From positions 1,045,794-1,109,793 of the forward strand of contig NZ_JABWDU010000001.1 in NCBI RefSeq assembly GCF_013371465.1: a DNA stretch of 64,000 nucleotides, written 5' to 3'. A program made the translations under genes and the position numbers. Position 1 is the stretch's first letter, and every line of letters begins with the position of its first letter. This DNA is from Ensifer oleiphilus (GTDB taxonomy: Bacteria > Pseudomonadota > Alphaproteobacteria > Rhizobiales > Rhizobiaceae). Under the pieces are notes generated by a model. The model made no database searches, was not told the DNA's origin, and was given only the letters and a program-made list of their open reading frames with translations. Positions 25,642 to 34,832 of this stretch are shown here, in pieces.

Positions 25642-26766
25642 CTACTGGCCGCCAGCCAGTTTCGCCAGAACGTTCGGCAAGGCTGCCTCCAGCAAATCCA
25701 TCTCCGCTTGCGGGCCGGTGCTGACGCGAATGCAGCGGTTGAGCGGGGCGACGCCGGGCATGCGGATGAAGATGCCGTGGTCGCTCATCAGCGTGTCGAC
25801 GATCGCGCGCGCATAGACCGCGTCGCGCCCACAATCGATCGCAACGAAATTCGTTGCCGACACGAGCGGCGACAAGCCGTTGCTTTGGGCGATCTCGGCG
25901 ATGCGTTCGCGCGAATGCGCAATCCGTGCCGTGACCGTTGCCAGATAATCCCGATCCGCGAGTGCCGCGACTGCCGCCGCAACGCCGATCCTGTTCATCC
26001 CGAAATGATTGCGGATCTTGTCGAACGCCTGGGCGGTGCCGGGCGTGGTGACAACATAGCCGACCCGCGAGCCTGCAAGCCCGTAGGCTTTGGAGAAAGT
26101 CCGGGTTCTCACGACATTGGGCATGTCGATGAACGCGTCGATCGCCGGCAGAGCTTCGGCCGGCGCCGTCTCGCAATAGGCCTCATCCAGAATGAACAGC
26201 GTGGTTTCGGGCAGCGCCTTGGCGAATTCGACGATACGCTCGGCCGGCCACCAGCTTCCCATCGGATTATCGGGGTTGGCAAAGTAGACGAGCGGAGCGT
26301 TTTCCTTCTTGACGGCAGCAAGCAAGCCGTCGAGATCCTCGCGATCACCGACATAGGGCACCGTCACCAGCCGCCCGCCGTGACCGACGACGTGGTAGTT
26401 GAACGTCGGATAGGCGCCGAACGAGGTGACGACCGGCATGCCGGGTTCGATCACAAGCCGCACGATCTGTCCAAGCAGCCCGTCGATGCCTTCGCCGATC
26501 GCAATGTTGGCGGCAGAGACGCCAAGCCGAGTGGCCAGCGCCTGCTTCAGATCATGGTTTTCCGGGTCCGCATATTTCCACGTGCCGGTCGCCGCTTCCC
26601 GCATCGCCTGCACGACGCTTTCGGCAGGCCCGAAGCCGCTTTCGTTTGCGCCAATACGGGCCGCAATGGCGCGTCCGCGCTGGCGCTCGATGGCTTCGGG
26701 CCCGACAAACGGAATTGTGGAGGGAAGGGATTGGATGAGTGGCGTGAAACGAGTAAAGGCGGACAT
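25642..26766 (-). CDS. PLP-dependent aminotransferase, HisC-like
   Basis: A class I/II aminotransferase of 374 residues resembling histidinol-phosphate aminotransferase. NESGFGP lies near residue 40, ANPDNPMGSWW near 160, DEAYCE near 192, and the PLP lysine is in FSKAYGLAGSRVGYV near 225. It could act on histidinol phosphate or another aromatic amino acid; no his genes are nearby. ATG 26766 was chosen; the frame runs on to a TTG at 26793 without a ribosome site. A dispersed palindromic repeat lies right upstream. Confidence 0.88.
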   Translation of the reverse strand: MSAFTRFTPLIQSLPSTIPFVGPEAIERQRGRAIAARIGANESGFGPAESVVQAMREAATGTWKYADPENHDLKQALATRLGVSAANIAIGEGIDGLLGQIVRLVIEPGMPVVTSFGAYPTFNYHVVGHGGRLVTVPYVGDREDLDGLLAAVKKENAPLVYFANPDNPMGSWWPAERIVEFAKALPETTLFILDEAYCETAPAEALPAIDAFIDMPNVVRTRTFSKAYGLAGSRVGYVVTTPGTAQAFDKIRNHFGMNRIGVAAAVAALADRDYLATVTARIAHSRERIAEIAQSNGLSPLVSATNFVAIDCGRDAVYARAIVDTLMSDHGIFIRMPGVAPLNRCIRVSTGPQAEMDLLEAALPNVLAKLAGGQ

Positions 26767-26807
26767 GCTGGATATAGGGCCCCGTTCGAACAAAGTTCGC
26801 GGAACTT

Positions 26808-26916
26808 ACTGCATAATTTCCTAAATCGGAATCGATTTGAGGGCGAAACGATGCCGCAACACAAAGTGGTTGCAGCGCCGTTTGCCCGCCAAGGCAGACA
26901 CGCAGCTCTGCAACGC
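26808..26916 (+). repeat. Dispersed palindromic repeat, family 1, degenerate copy
   Basis: Begins ACTGCATAAT, has AAATCGGAATCGATTT in the middle, and continues into a decayed GTTGCAGCGCC-type palindrome. It matches the minus-strand copy at 57426–57535 along most of its length, weakening towards the right end. Confidence 0.6.
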
Positions 26917-27003
26917 ACGCTCTGGCGAGGCGGAAGGCCTTGATTAAAAAAGGGCGAGGCAGACTGTGGCGCTTTGACGGGCGACAAGCCGGCAGGGCAA
27001 GAG

Positions 27004-27378
27004 CTAGCGGCGCTTGGGTGCTTTGGCGTTCTGGCCGGTAAAGAATTCCTGGCGGATGATTTCGCGCAGCAGGGTCTGTTCGATCGGCTTGATGAACTGC
27101 ACCCCGATGCGCTCGCCATTGCGATAGACCTCGGCGCAGCCGATGCGAAGCGACGTGCCGATGATGTGGAGATAATAGTGCTGCGGCAGGCCGATCGTGG
27201 TCTGCACGGCAAAGCTGGCGCCGCCGCGGGAGATGTCGATCATCCGACAGGTGCGGACCGACACGCTGCCAAGCCCCGGCTGTACCGTTGTCAGGGTGGC
27301 GGCATGGCCGATGGAAAAGCGTTCGTAGCGACGCTCGTAGAACGGCGAGGGCACGCAGGAATACATCGTCTGCTGCAT
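27004..27378 (-). CDS. PilZ-domain protein
   Basis: A 124-residue single PilZ domain: ERRYERFSIGHAATL supplies the Arg-rich c-di-GMP segment, MIDISRGGASF the D/N-x-S-x-x-G motif, and the barrel closes at EVYRNGERIGVQF. It probably binds c-di-GMP and signals to motility or surface polysaccharide machinery. GGAG lies eight bases before ATG 27378. A second PilZ-like gene follows in the same orientation 202 bases upstream, with a shared C-terminal pattern (IGC-x-x-V-x-RNG). Confidence 0.88.
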   Translation of the reverse strand: MQQTMYSCVPSPFYERRYERFSIGHAATLTTVQPGLGSVSVRTCRMIDISRGGASFAVQTTIGLPQHYYLHIIGTSLRIGCAEVYRNGERIGVQFIKPIEQTLLREIIRQEFFTGQNAKAPKRR

Positions 27379-27580
27379 CTGTCATTCTCCGCCTGCGCCG
27401 GATCGCGAAATGCGATCATTCGGCCTTAGATCGTGGGCAATTCATTTGTCCACGCTTAATCCTCGCGTGAATGCCGAGGTAAGTCGAGTGCAGTCTCGGT
27501 GCAGAAGTTTGCAATCCCCTGAAGGAGATCGATAAAAATCTAACTTCGGTTGTTTTCTTTGAGGGGGAAGGTGGTCGCGC

Positions 27581-27937
27581 TCAAAAACCGCCGCTTGAAA
27601 ATTGCATGCGGATCAGTCGGCTGACGAAGTCGGGAGCGAGGAGCATGTTGAAGCGCACGCCGAGCTCAGCGCCGTTGCGGTGAACCTGAGAGCAGCCGAT
27701 CTCTTCCTTGAATCCGTCAATCTCGAGGAAGAAGTGTTTCGGCACCATCAGCGCGGCATTGAAGTCGAGCATGGCGCCGGCGATCGAAATGTGACGCAGC
27801 AGACATTGATATTTGGTCTTTGCCTTGAGGTGCTGGCCAATGATCAGAATTCGGCAGGGACGCTCAATGAAGTAATGTTGATACGTGGTTGCCAGCTGCC
27901 CTGGCTTCGCTTCCGCGACGTGCATTTTCATCGACAT
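27581..27937 (-). CDS. PilZ-like domain protein
   Basis: About 118 residues. A PilZ-type barrel with CLLRHISIAGAMLDF and EEIGCSQVHRNGAELGVRF, related to the neighbouring 124-aa protein. The N-terminal c-di-GMP RxxxR motif is weak (only ERPCRILIIG is seen), so nucleotide binding may be lost. GGAG seven bases before ATG 27937 argues for this start over the upstream frame to 28084. Confidence 0.8.
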   Translation of the reverse strand: MSMKMHVAEAKPGQLATTYQHYFIERPCRILIIGQHLKAKTKYQCLLRHISIAGAMLDFNAALMVPKHFFLEIDGFKEEIGCSQVHRNGAELGVRFNMLLAPDFVSRLIRMQFSSGGF

Positions 27938-28254
27938 GGCAAGCTCCGAGAACGCATAGCCTTTCCTTGGCGCAGGCGACGCATCGAGCCCGCCCGGAAT
28001 CACCCTGCGCAAGAGATGCGGCGTCTGAGTTAAGGTTGCCGACTTGCTTCGACCTTGCGGCGCAGGCCGAAAGACGAGGCTCAAAAAATATGGCGATCGG
28101 AGACATTGAAAGCCCTTGGCTCATACGTAATAGTTTCATCAGGGCATGACTGTGGGGCGGTGGCATCGTCCCGAAGTGCCGGCAATGGGGTTGTGCGCCT
28201 CCCGTCTCCTGCTCCCGAAGAGCCAGGATGTAAGGCAGCGCCGGAGGGAAGAGC
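27938..28254. other. Divergent intergenic region between PilZ and caspase-like genes
   Basis: No gene or known motif was found. The stretch is long enough to hold both promoters; sequence around 28085–28140 is AT-richer. Confidence 0.4.
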
Positions 28255-30474
28255 ATGATTACGGGGCAACTCTCGCGGTGGCGGTCATTCGTCATTCTTT
28301 TCGTGGCCGTGCTGGCCTTTGCGCCGACCGATGTCCTGGCCGCAAAACGCGTCGCCCTGTTGATTGGCAACGAGAAGTATGAGGCGACATCGCAACTCAA
28401 CAACCCCGCCAATGACGTCGAACTGATGAAGGCTTCATTCGAGGAGGCCGGTTTCGATTCCGTCACCACGGTCCACGATGTCGGGCGCCAGGATATGGTC
28501 AAGGCGCTGCGGGATTTCGAAGACCTGGCCACGGGCGCCGATGTGGCGATTGTTTACTATTCCGGCCACGGCATGGAAATGAACGGCCAGAATTTTCTGC
28601 TGCCGACCGACGTAAAATTGCAGACGGACAAGGACATAGAGGACGAGGCGGTCGGGCTCGATCGGGTTCAGCGATCGCTCGAGGGCGCGACCAAGCTCAA
28701 GTTGGTGATTCTTGACGCCTGTCGCAACAACCCGTTCGAGCAGAGCATGACGCGCTCGATCTCGACGCGCGCAGTTTCGCGAGGTCTCGCGCGAGTTGAA
28801 CCGGAATCGGCCGACCTCTTGGTCGCTTTTGCCTCCAAGGCCGGCACAGTGGCCCTTGATGGCGAGGGCAAGAACAGCCCCTTTGCCACTGCACTTGCCA
28901 AATATCTCACCGAGCCGGGCGTCGACGTGCGCATCGCCTTGGGCAAGGTGCGCGATGAGGTGGTTTCGGTCACCAACCGCGGCCAGGAGCCCTTTGTCTA
29001 TGGATCGCTCGGTGGCGCGCAAATCTTCCTGAACATAAAGGAAGTCAACATCAGCATCACCAACAACGGCGAGCAGCTCTCGCCGAACAGCCAGTCGGCC
29101 GCTGCCGCCGACTGGCAGAATATCCGCGATCTCGCCGACAAGGATCTGATTGCCGCCTTCCTCGCCAAGCATGGATCCGATCCGGTCTACAAGATGCTGG
29201 CGGAGAAGAAGCTGAAGCTTCTGACGGAGGCCGAACAGACATCGAGCGTGACGCCTGACGAAATCGCCTGGGACGCCCTGAAGCAATCGACCGATGCCGC
29301 AGCACTCACACGGTTCCTTGAGCGCTATCCCGATAGCAAGCACAGGCGGGAAGCGGAGCAGCAGATCGCGGCCCTCGAGCCGCAAAAGGGCCTCAACATC
29401 TCGCAGACCGGCAAGGACACGCAGGCCTCGCGCGACTGCTATCTGCTGGCAGGCGAACCGCAGTCCATGCCCGGTTTCGTTGGTGTGAATTTCCTGAAGC
29501 TCGATTCGGCCCGTGCCCTGACGGCCTGCGCCCAGGCGGTCAACGAGAACCCCGACGACATGATGCTCGTCAATATGCTGGGACGGGCGCAGGACGCCGG
29601 ACGCGATTACATTGAGGCGCGCCGCAATTACCAAAAGGCCGCCGACGGCGGCAATATGTATGCGTTGACCAACCTGGCCTGGTTCTCCGTCTACGGCACC
29701 GACGGGGCCGTCGATGTCGATCAGGGCAAGCGAATGTTCGAGCAGGCGGCAAAGTCCGGCAATGCCTATGGCCAGGCGTCGCTCGGCTGGCTTTATCGCG
29801 AGGGTTACGGCGGCATTGCCCAGGACTACGAGGAAGCGGCAAGGTGGTATCAACTGGCTGCCGACCAAGGCTACGCCAATGCCATGGCGACCGTCGCATG
29901 GTTCTATAGAGAGGGGCTTGGCCTGTCGAAGGACCTGGCGCAATCGCTCGCCTGGTACAAGAAGGCAGCCGAAAGCGGCGACGTCAACGCGATGTCGTCA
30001 CTCGGTTGGGCCTATCAGAACGGGCTTGGCACCGAGCAGAACTATGTGGAAGCCAAGACCTGGTATGAAAAAGCAGCCAATGTCGGTGATTCCTATTCGA
30101 TGGCGTTGCTCGGCTGGTTCTATGATGTCGGCACCGGCGTCGCCCAGGACTATGCTCAGGCGCGCATATGGTACGAAATGGCAGCGAATGCCGGCAGTGC
30201 CTACGCGATGGGAAATCTGAGCCGTCTTTATGACTATGGGCTCGGCACCAAGGCGGATGCGAGGGAGGCTGTGCGCTGGGCGGCGGCCAGCGTCGAGGGT
30301 GGTGATCCGGCCAAGCTTCAGGAATTGAAGTCCCAGCCGAGCAATTTCACACCTGCCTTCCGCAAGGAAATGCAGGCGCTGTTGAAAGACCGCGGCTTTT
30401 ACAGCGGTCCCGTCGATGGGGACTTTGGAGCGGCGACGCTCGATGCGATCGACAGGCTCTCTCGGAAGTCATGA
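28255..30474 (+). CDS. Caspase-like (C14) protease with Sel1 repeats and C-terminal peptidoglycan-binding-like segment
   Basis: A 739-residue exported protein. A signal or anchor segment (about 10–29) is followed by a caspase-fold domain (30–265) with RVALLIGNEKYE, the His of YYSGHGMEMNG (His105) and the Cys of LVILDACRNNPF (Cys156), so the catalytic dyad is intact. After a helical linker, Sel1-type repeats run from about 470 to 690, each with a variant of LGWLYREGYG. The last 35 residues (MQALLKDRGFYSGPVDGDFG) look like a PG_binding_1 half-domain. GGAGGG precedes the ATG. It is probably a periplasmic protease acting through protein scaffolding; substrates unknown. Confidence 0.9.
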   Translation: MITGQLSRWRSFVILFVAVLAFAPTDVLAAKRVALLIGNEKYEATSQLNNPANDVELMKASFEEAGFDSVTTVHDVGRQDMVKALRDFEDLATGADVAIVYYSGHGMEMNGQNFLLPTDVKLQTDKDIEDEAVGLDRVQRSLEGATKLKLVILDACRNNPFEQSMTRSISTRAVSRGLARVEPESADLLVAFASKAGTVALDGEGKNSPFATALAKYLTEPGVDVRIALGKVRDEVVSVTNRGQEPFVYGSLGGAQIFLNIKEVNISITNNGEQLSPNSQSAAAADWQNIRDLADKDLIAAFLAKHGSDPVYKMLAEKKLKLLTEAEQTSSVTPDEIAWDALKQSTDAAALTRFLERYPDSKHRREAEQQIAALEPQKGLNISQTGKDTQASRDCYLLAGEPQSMPGFVGVNFLKLDSARALTACAQAVNENPDDMMLVNMLGRAQDAGRDYIEARRNYQKAADGGNMYALTNLAWFSVYGTDGAVDVDQGKRMFEQAAKSGNAYGQASLGWLYREGYGGIAQDYEEAARWYQLAADQGYANAMATVAWFYREGLGLSKDLAQSLAWYKKAAESGDVNAMSSLGWAYQNGLGTEQNYVEAKTWYEKAANVGDSYSMALLGWFYDVGTGVAQDYAQARIWYEMAANAGSAYAMGNLSRLYDYGLGTKADAREAVRWAAASVEGGDPAKLQELKSQPSNFTPAFRKEMQALLKDRGFYSGPVDGDFGAATLDAIDRLSRKS

Positions 30475-30679
30475 ATTGATCCCCGGCAGCAGGTCCCTGA
30501 TCCTGATCAGGTCACCGCTCGCGTTGCCCGCGTCGGTGGGGCGCTGCCGGCGAAGAGGCGTCTCTTCAGGCCGTGACGAGGTCCATTCTTCGGGTGCCCA
30601 CATGAAAATTCGCTCATTTCCCGGAAACCGACAAAAAAATCTTGCATTGCCCGCGGTCTGACACTAGTCAGGCGCTAAC

Positions 30680-30769
30680 GGAGAGGTGGCCGAGTGGTCG
30701 AAGGCGCTCCCCTGCTAAGGGAGTATACCCGGAAGGGTATCGAGGGTTCGAATCCCTTCTTCTCCGCCA
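30680..30769 (+). tRNA. tRNA-Ser (anticodon GCU)
   Basis: A 90-base class II tRNA with acceptor GGAGAGG paired to CTTCTCC, anticodon stem CTCCC/GGGAG, loop CTGCTAA giving GCU, a long variable arm (TACCC/GGGTA), the T loop GGTTCGAATCC and an encoded CCA. It reads AGC/AGU codons. A partly decayed transposase remnant lies 170 bases downstream, but no integrase or duplicated 3' end was found. Confidence 0.97.
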
Positions 30770-30937
30770 CTGTTCTTTTGGGTCACAGATGACCCCAATT
30801 TCCCCCGCCTTTGCAGAGCTTTAAAATAGTCCCTAATGAAAGGGCTTGTTGTCGCTGTGACCCAGTCGTGTGACCCGGAAATGTTTTGGGACACATTCGG
30901 CTAAGATTCCAGAAGACGATAAAGGCTGTTGGCCAGA

Positions 30938-31254
30938 TGTCTGCCCTTCCGAGTCAGCCGCTCGAGACCGCGTGCATTGAACACACCACCCAGTCGCGCA
31001 CGATCTGCGGGGTCACACTGCCCGATCGGGCGGCATCTGAGCGTGAACCGCCGCATGGATCGAGGCAAGCGCAAAGAGCCGACGAGCTTGGCTGGCATCC
31101 TTGTCTGTCGTGCCAAAAGACGCAGCCTCTGCCCATCAAAGTCCGCCCGTAACGAAACCGCTGAACCCATCGCAAACCTCCCGTTTGCATCATCGGTTCA
31201 GATTCACCGGCATTTGCGAGCCCCGTCAGTCAACAGCAGTGAGGATTGGTATTA
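30938..31254 (-). mobile_element. Truncated IS630-type remnant (left end)
   Basis: About 300 bases match, in the opposite orientation, the left part of the IS remnant at 54936–55611. The outer end carries CAGTGAGGATTGGTATTA, the counterpart of the terminal inverted repeat of that copy. Homology stops near 30938; the C-terminal half of the transposase and the right end are missing. Confidence 0.7.
30946..31170 (-). pseudogene. IS630-family transposase fragment, N-terminal part, frameshifted
   Basis: From the ATG at 31170 the frame reads MGSAVSLRADFDGQRLRLLA, then shifts; KDASQARRL, DAARSGSVTPQIVRD and FNARGLE appear in different frames. These are the N-terminal helix-turn-helix landmarks of IS630-type transposases. 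At least two frameshifts and the loss of the catalytic part make it inactive. Confidence 0.65.
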
Positions 31255-31331
31255 CGCGCCAATTCCTTCAGTATCTGCAGTCCGTTAGCTCTGTGGTGCA
31301 GCCAAGAGATTTGAACTCAGAGCGTAGTTTT

Positions 31332-31350
31332 GGGATTCTATGCCGATCAC
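31332..31350. repeat. 19-bp motif, copy 1
   Basis: GGGATTCTATGCCGATCAC, 92 bases before the lipoprotein start. It differs by one base from the copy at 46501 and by three from that at 39279. Confidence 0.6.
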
Positions 31351-31441
31351 AGGCGGTGTTGAGCGACATAATGCTTTAGTGATGGCGTGTATGGCTTCTG
31401 CCGCGACCTTCAGATCTGTGGGCGTTACATAGGGGAGTGTG

Positions 31442-31702
31442 ATGAAGAAGTTGCTGCTGTGCATTTTGGCAGGTTTGGCGCTTGCTGGCTGTTCATCGAC
31501 TCAACAGGGTGCCGGTATCGGTGCAGCAACCGGTGCAGTCGTTGGTGGTGCTGTGAGAAACGACGTCCGTGGTGCGGCCGTCGGCGCCGCAATCGGTGGC
31601 GTGTCAGGGGCGATCATAGGAAATGTGGCTGGCCAGCCGGGCCAATGCCGGTTCCAAGATCGTAATACCGGCCGTGTATATGTTGCGCCCTGCCCACGTT
31701 GA
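31442..31702 (+). CDS. Glycine-zipper lipoprotein
   Basis: An 86-residue lipoprotein: signal peptide with lipobox LALAGC near residue 18, then a Gly/Ala-rich zipper segment (GAGIGAATGAVVGGAV and GAAVGAAIGGVSGAIIG) and a short basic tail with two Cys. This is the OsmB/YMGG layout of small envelope proteins. GGGGAG lies five bases before ATG 31442. Confidence 0.88.
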   Translation: MKKLLLCILAGLALAGCSSTQQGAGIGAATGAVVGGAVRNDVRGAAVGAAIGGVSGAIIGNVAGQPGQCRFQDRNTGRVYVAPCPR

Positions 31703-32028
31703 ACCGGCGTGTCGCGATGACGATCAATCGTGCTCCGCGGCTGCGGAGCACACTTCGAGGATCGTTCAAACCGGTTCTGTGACGCGGGCTCTTCCCGCGC
31801 GGCTCCTGTCGTCGGCTTCCCTGAAAAGTGATTGGTGCGGAATGATGGCCTTCAGGCCGGGGAGCCTAGCCGGGCGTTCCGGATAAGACATCAGGTCGGC
31901 GGCCGCGGCTGTCGGGCTGGGGTGCATGCCAAATCGGTGTCCAACCACCGCCAAGAGAGCACGCGACCCGAAATGCTAGATTCCAGCGTCCTCTCGGGAC
32001 GCGCCCTTTGGCTCAACGGAGGCACGAT
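31703..32028. other. Intergenic region before the AbgT gene
   Basis: No gene was supported. It holds the GTGCTCCGC hairpin at 31730 and, further on, the promoter region of the transport cluster. Confidence 0.4.
31730..31751 (+). terminator. Hairpin after the glycine-zipper lipoprotein gene
   Basis: GTGCTCCGC/GCGGAGCAC, a perfect nine-base stem with a four-base loop 28 bases after the stop codon. It lacks a T run, so it may be an mRNA-stabilising end or a Rho-assisted terminator. Confidence 0.5.
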
Positions 32029-33576
32029 ATGGCCACTGCCAATGCCGCATCAAAGACCACGATGCAGAGATTTCTCGACGCCGTCGAGAAGGTGGGCAAC
32101 ATGGTTCCCCACCCTGTGGTCATCTTCCTCATTCTCATCGGCATTGTCATCGTCCTTTCGGCCGTGCTCGGCGCTTTCGGAGCGGCGGTCACCTACGAGC
32201 GCATCAACCCGGATACGCACGAAATCGAACAGGCATCGACGGCGATCCGCAGCTTGCTGAATGTGGAAGGCATCCGCTTTCTCTACTCCTCGCTCATTCC
32301 CAATTTCATGAGCTTCACCGCCGTGGGGCTGATGATTGCAGCCATGATCGGCGCGGGCGTCGCCGAGGAATCCGGTCTGGTCACCGCGCTGATCCGCAAG
32401 CTCGTCATTGTCTCGCCGCGGTGGGCGCTGACCTATATTCTGGCCTTCGTCGGCATCCTTGCCAGCATCGCGGCTGACGCCGGCTATCTGGTGCTGATAC
32501 CGCTTGCCGGCGTTGCCTATCTGGCTGTCGGTCGACATCCGCTTGCAGGCCTTGCGCTCGGCTTTGCCGCCGTGGCCGGCGCCTTCACGGTTAACATGCT
32601 GATCAAGCCTCTCGATGCCGTCCTCGTCGAATTCACCAACGATGCGGCTCATCTCGTCGATCCCAATCGGTCGATCGGCCTGGCATCCAATCTTTGGTTC
32701 TCAATCGCTTCGGTGGTGTTCCTGACGGTCGTGATCGCTTTCATCACTGATCGGATCATCGCGCCGCGGCTGGGAGAGTATAATCCTGAAGCCGCCGAAG
32801 GCGGTGTTCAAAACCAGGGGGCGACGCTCTCCGAGCAGGAATCGCGCGGCCTGCGGTTTGCTCTTTACGGGCTCCTCGCCCTCCTTGCGGTGTTCCTCCT
32901 TCTGACCATCCCAAGCGGCGCGCCGCTGCGCAATCCCACCACCGGCGAACTCATCGGCAATTCACCGTTCATGAACGGTCTGATTGCCCTGATCATGCTG
33001 ATCTTTCTGGTGACAGGATGGACCTACGGCATCGGTGCCGGAACGATGCGAACCTTGGCGGAGGTGATTGCGGCGATCGAGAAATCGATCAAGAACATGG
33101 GCGGAACCATCTTCCTCTTCTTCGTTCTCAGCCAGTTCGTTGCCTATTTCACCTACACCAACATCGGCACGGTCATGGCATTGAGCCTGTCGGGCGCCCT
33201 GCAGGCTGCCAATATCGGGCCGCTGCCGCTCTTGATCGGCTTCATCGTCGTGGTCGCGATCATCGACCTGCTGCTGACAGGGGCGATTGCAAAATGGGCA
33301 ATCTTCGCTCCCGTCTTTGTGCCGCTGTTGATGAAGCTCGGCGTTGAGCCGGAAGCCGTGCTTGCCGCCTATCGCGTCGGCGACTCTCCGATGAACGCCA
33401 TCACCCCGCTCAACGCCTATTTCGCGCTCGTTGTCGGTTTCGCCCAGAAGTATGACAAGTCTGCCGGTGTGGGCACGATCGTCTCGATGATGCTCCCCTA
33501 TGTCGTGCTGATGTTCGTGCTTTGGACGGGCCTCTTTGCGGTCTGGAAGGCACTTGGCCTGCCGTGGGGCCTGTAA
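32029..33576 (+). CDS. AbgT-family transporter
   Basis: A 515-residue inner-membrane transporter of the AbgT family (p-aminobenzoyl-glutamate import; some members export sulfonamides). Many helices are visible, with family segments ILASIAADAGYLVLIPLAG and GDSPMNAITPLNAYF near the C-terminus. GGAGG lies seven bases before ATG 32029. The next gene is an M20 metallopeptidase, echoing the abgT–abgAB pairing of transporter and amidohydrolase. The substrate may be p-aminobenzoyl-glutamate or a related peptide-like compound. Confidence 0.92.
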   Translation: MATANAASKTTMQRFLDAVEKVGNMVPHPVVIFLILIGIVIVLSAVLGAFGAAVTYERINPDTHEIEQASTAIRSLLNVEGIRFLYSSLIPNFMSFTAVGLMIAAMIGAGVAEESGLVTALIRKLVIVSPRWALTYILAFVGILASIAADAGYLVLIPLAGVAYLAVGRHPLAGLALGFAAVAGAFTVNMLIKPLDAVLVEFTNDAAHLVDPNRSIGLASNLWFSIASVVFLTVVIAFITDRIIAPRLGEYNPEAAEGGVQNQGATLSEQESRGLRFALYGLLALLAVFLLLTIPSGAPLRNPTTGELIGNSPFMNGLIALIMLIFLVTGWTYGIGAGTMRTLAEVIAAIEKSIKNMGGTIFLFFVLSQFVAYFTYTNIGTVMALSLSGALQAANIGPLPLLIGFIVVVAIIDLLLTGAIAKWAIFAPVFVPLLMKLGVEPEAVLAAYRVGDSPMNAITPLNAYFALVVGFAQKYDKSAGVGTIVSMMLPYVVLMFVLWTGLFAVWKALGLPWGL

Positions 33577-33629
33577 GGGGGCTTCGGAAAGTCTGATCGA
33601 AACACTATGCAAACAATCGGATGGATATC

Positions 33630-34832
33630 ATGAGCAACATCTCAATTCCTCTCGACGTCGCCGCAGCGGAAGAACATCTGATGCGATTCCTCTCGGTAGA
33701 GGGCGTTACCGGACAGGAAAAGAACATCGGTCTGGCTGTGTGTGACGCCCTGAAGAAAATCGGGGTGCCGGAGTCTGCCATTCGCTTCGATGACGTCAAC
33801 AAGCGCATTCCGCTGCCGACCGAAACGGGCAATCTGATCGTTGATATTCCGGGAACACGGCCCGGACCACGGCTGCTCTTTTCCACGCACCTCGACACGG
33901 TGCCGCTTTGTGCCGGCGCCAAGCCGCGGCGTGAGGGTGACCGCATCGTATCTGACGGCACAACCGCGCTCGGCGGCGACGCCCGCACCGGCGTTGCCCT
34001 TCTTGTGGTTGTTGCGGAGACATTGATCAAGCACAAGCTGCCGCATCCACCGATCACCCTGCTGTTCACCGTGCGTGAAGAGAGCGGGCTCCATGGTGCA
34101 AGGGAACTCAACCCCGCTGATCTCAATGGCGCGGTCATGTGCATCAACGTCGATGGCCAATCGGCTTCGGATCTGATCGTGGGTGCGGTCGGGCAGGAGA
34201 ATTGGGAAGTCGAGATCACGGGCAGGGCGTCGCATGCGGGCGTTGCGCCGGAGAAGGGTATCTCGGCGACGCTGGTCGGAGCGATGGCGCTCGCCGAGGC
34301 GAAGCGCAACGGTTGGTTCGGCAAGGTGGTCAAGCCGGACGGCCGAGGCACGAGCAACATCGGCATCTTCGGCGGCAAGAACGACAAGCCTGCCGGCGAC
34401 GCCACCAACGTCGTCACCGACTATGCTTTCCTCAAGGGCGAGGCGCGCAGCCCCGAAGCTGCTTTCGCGACGAAAATCGCCAACGGCTATAAGGAAGCCT
34501 TCACGAAGGCGCAGAGCGAGGTGACGGACGACAAGGGCGACACGGCCGAGGTGAAATTCAGCCACAAGCCGTCTTACCCGCCGTTCGAACTGGGTAAGGA
34601 CACACCCATTGTAAAGCGCGCGACCAAGGCGATGGGAATCCTCGGCATCGAGCCGGTTTACGTCTTTTCCAATGGCGGCCTGGACGCCAATTGGCTCGAC
34701 AAGCACGGCGTGCCGACAATCACGATCGGTGCCGGCCAGGCCGAGATTCATACCATCAAGGAGTACGTCAATCTCAAGGAGTACGAGAAAGGCTGCCGCT
34801 TGGGTATCCTTATGGCGACCTTGGATGACTAG
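33630..34832 (+). CDS. M20-family metallopeptidase (PepT-like)
   Basis: A 400-residue zinc amino/tripeptidase-type enzyme. Metal-binding landmarks: STHLDTVPL, GGDARTGVA, REESGLHGA, and a C-terminal HTIKEYV; the dimerisation lid (GRASHAGVAPEKG) is present. It is likely to cleave the amide or peptide compound imported by the AbgT protein encoded 53 bases upstream. Two start codons are nine bases apart (33621 and 33630); the second has a GGATGGA stretch upstream and is used here. Confidence 0.9.
   Translation: MSNISIPLDVAAAEEHLMRFLSVEGVTGQEKNIGLAVCDALKKIGVPESAIRFDDVNKRIPLPTETGNLIVDIPGTRPGPRLLFSTHLDTVPLCAGAKPRREGDRIVSDGTTALGGDARTGVALLVVVAETLIKHKLPHPPITLLFTVREESGLHGARELNPADLNGAVMCINVDGQSASDLIVGAVGQENWEVEITGRASHAGVAPEKGISATLVGAMALAEAKRNGWFGKVVKPDGRGTSNIGIFGGKNDKPAGDATNVVTDYAFLKGEARSPEAAFATKIANGYKEAFTKAQSEVTDDKGDTAEVKFSHKPSYPPFELGKDTPIVKRATKAMGILGIEPVYVFSNGGLDANWLDKHGVPTITIGAGQAEIHTIKEYVNLKEYEKGCRLGILMATLDD

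Noticed and set aside
30680-31441. Genomic island inserted at tRNA-Ser
   Set aside because: No integrase, no second copy of the tRNA 3' end and ordinary rhizobial genes resume within 800 bases; only an IS fragment is present.
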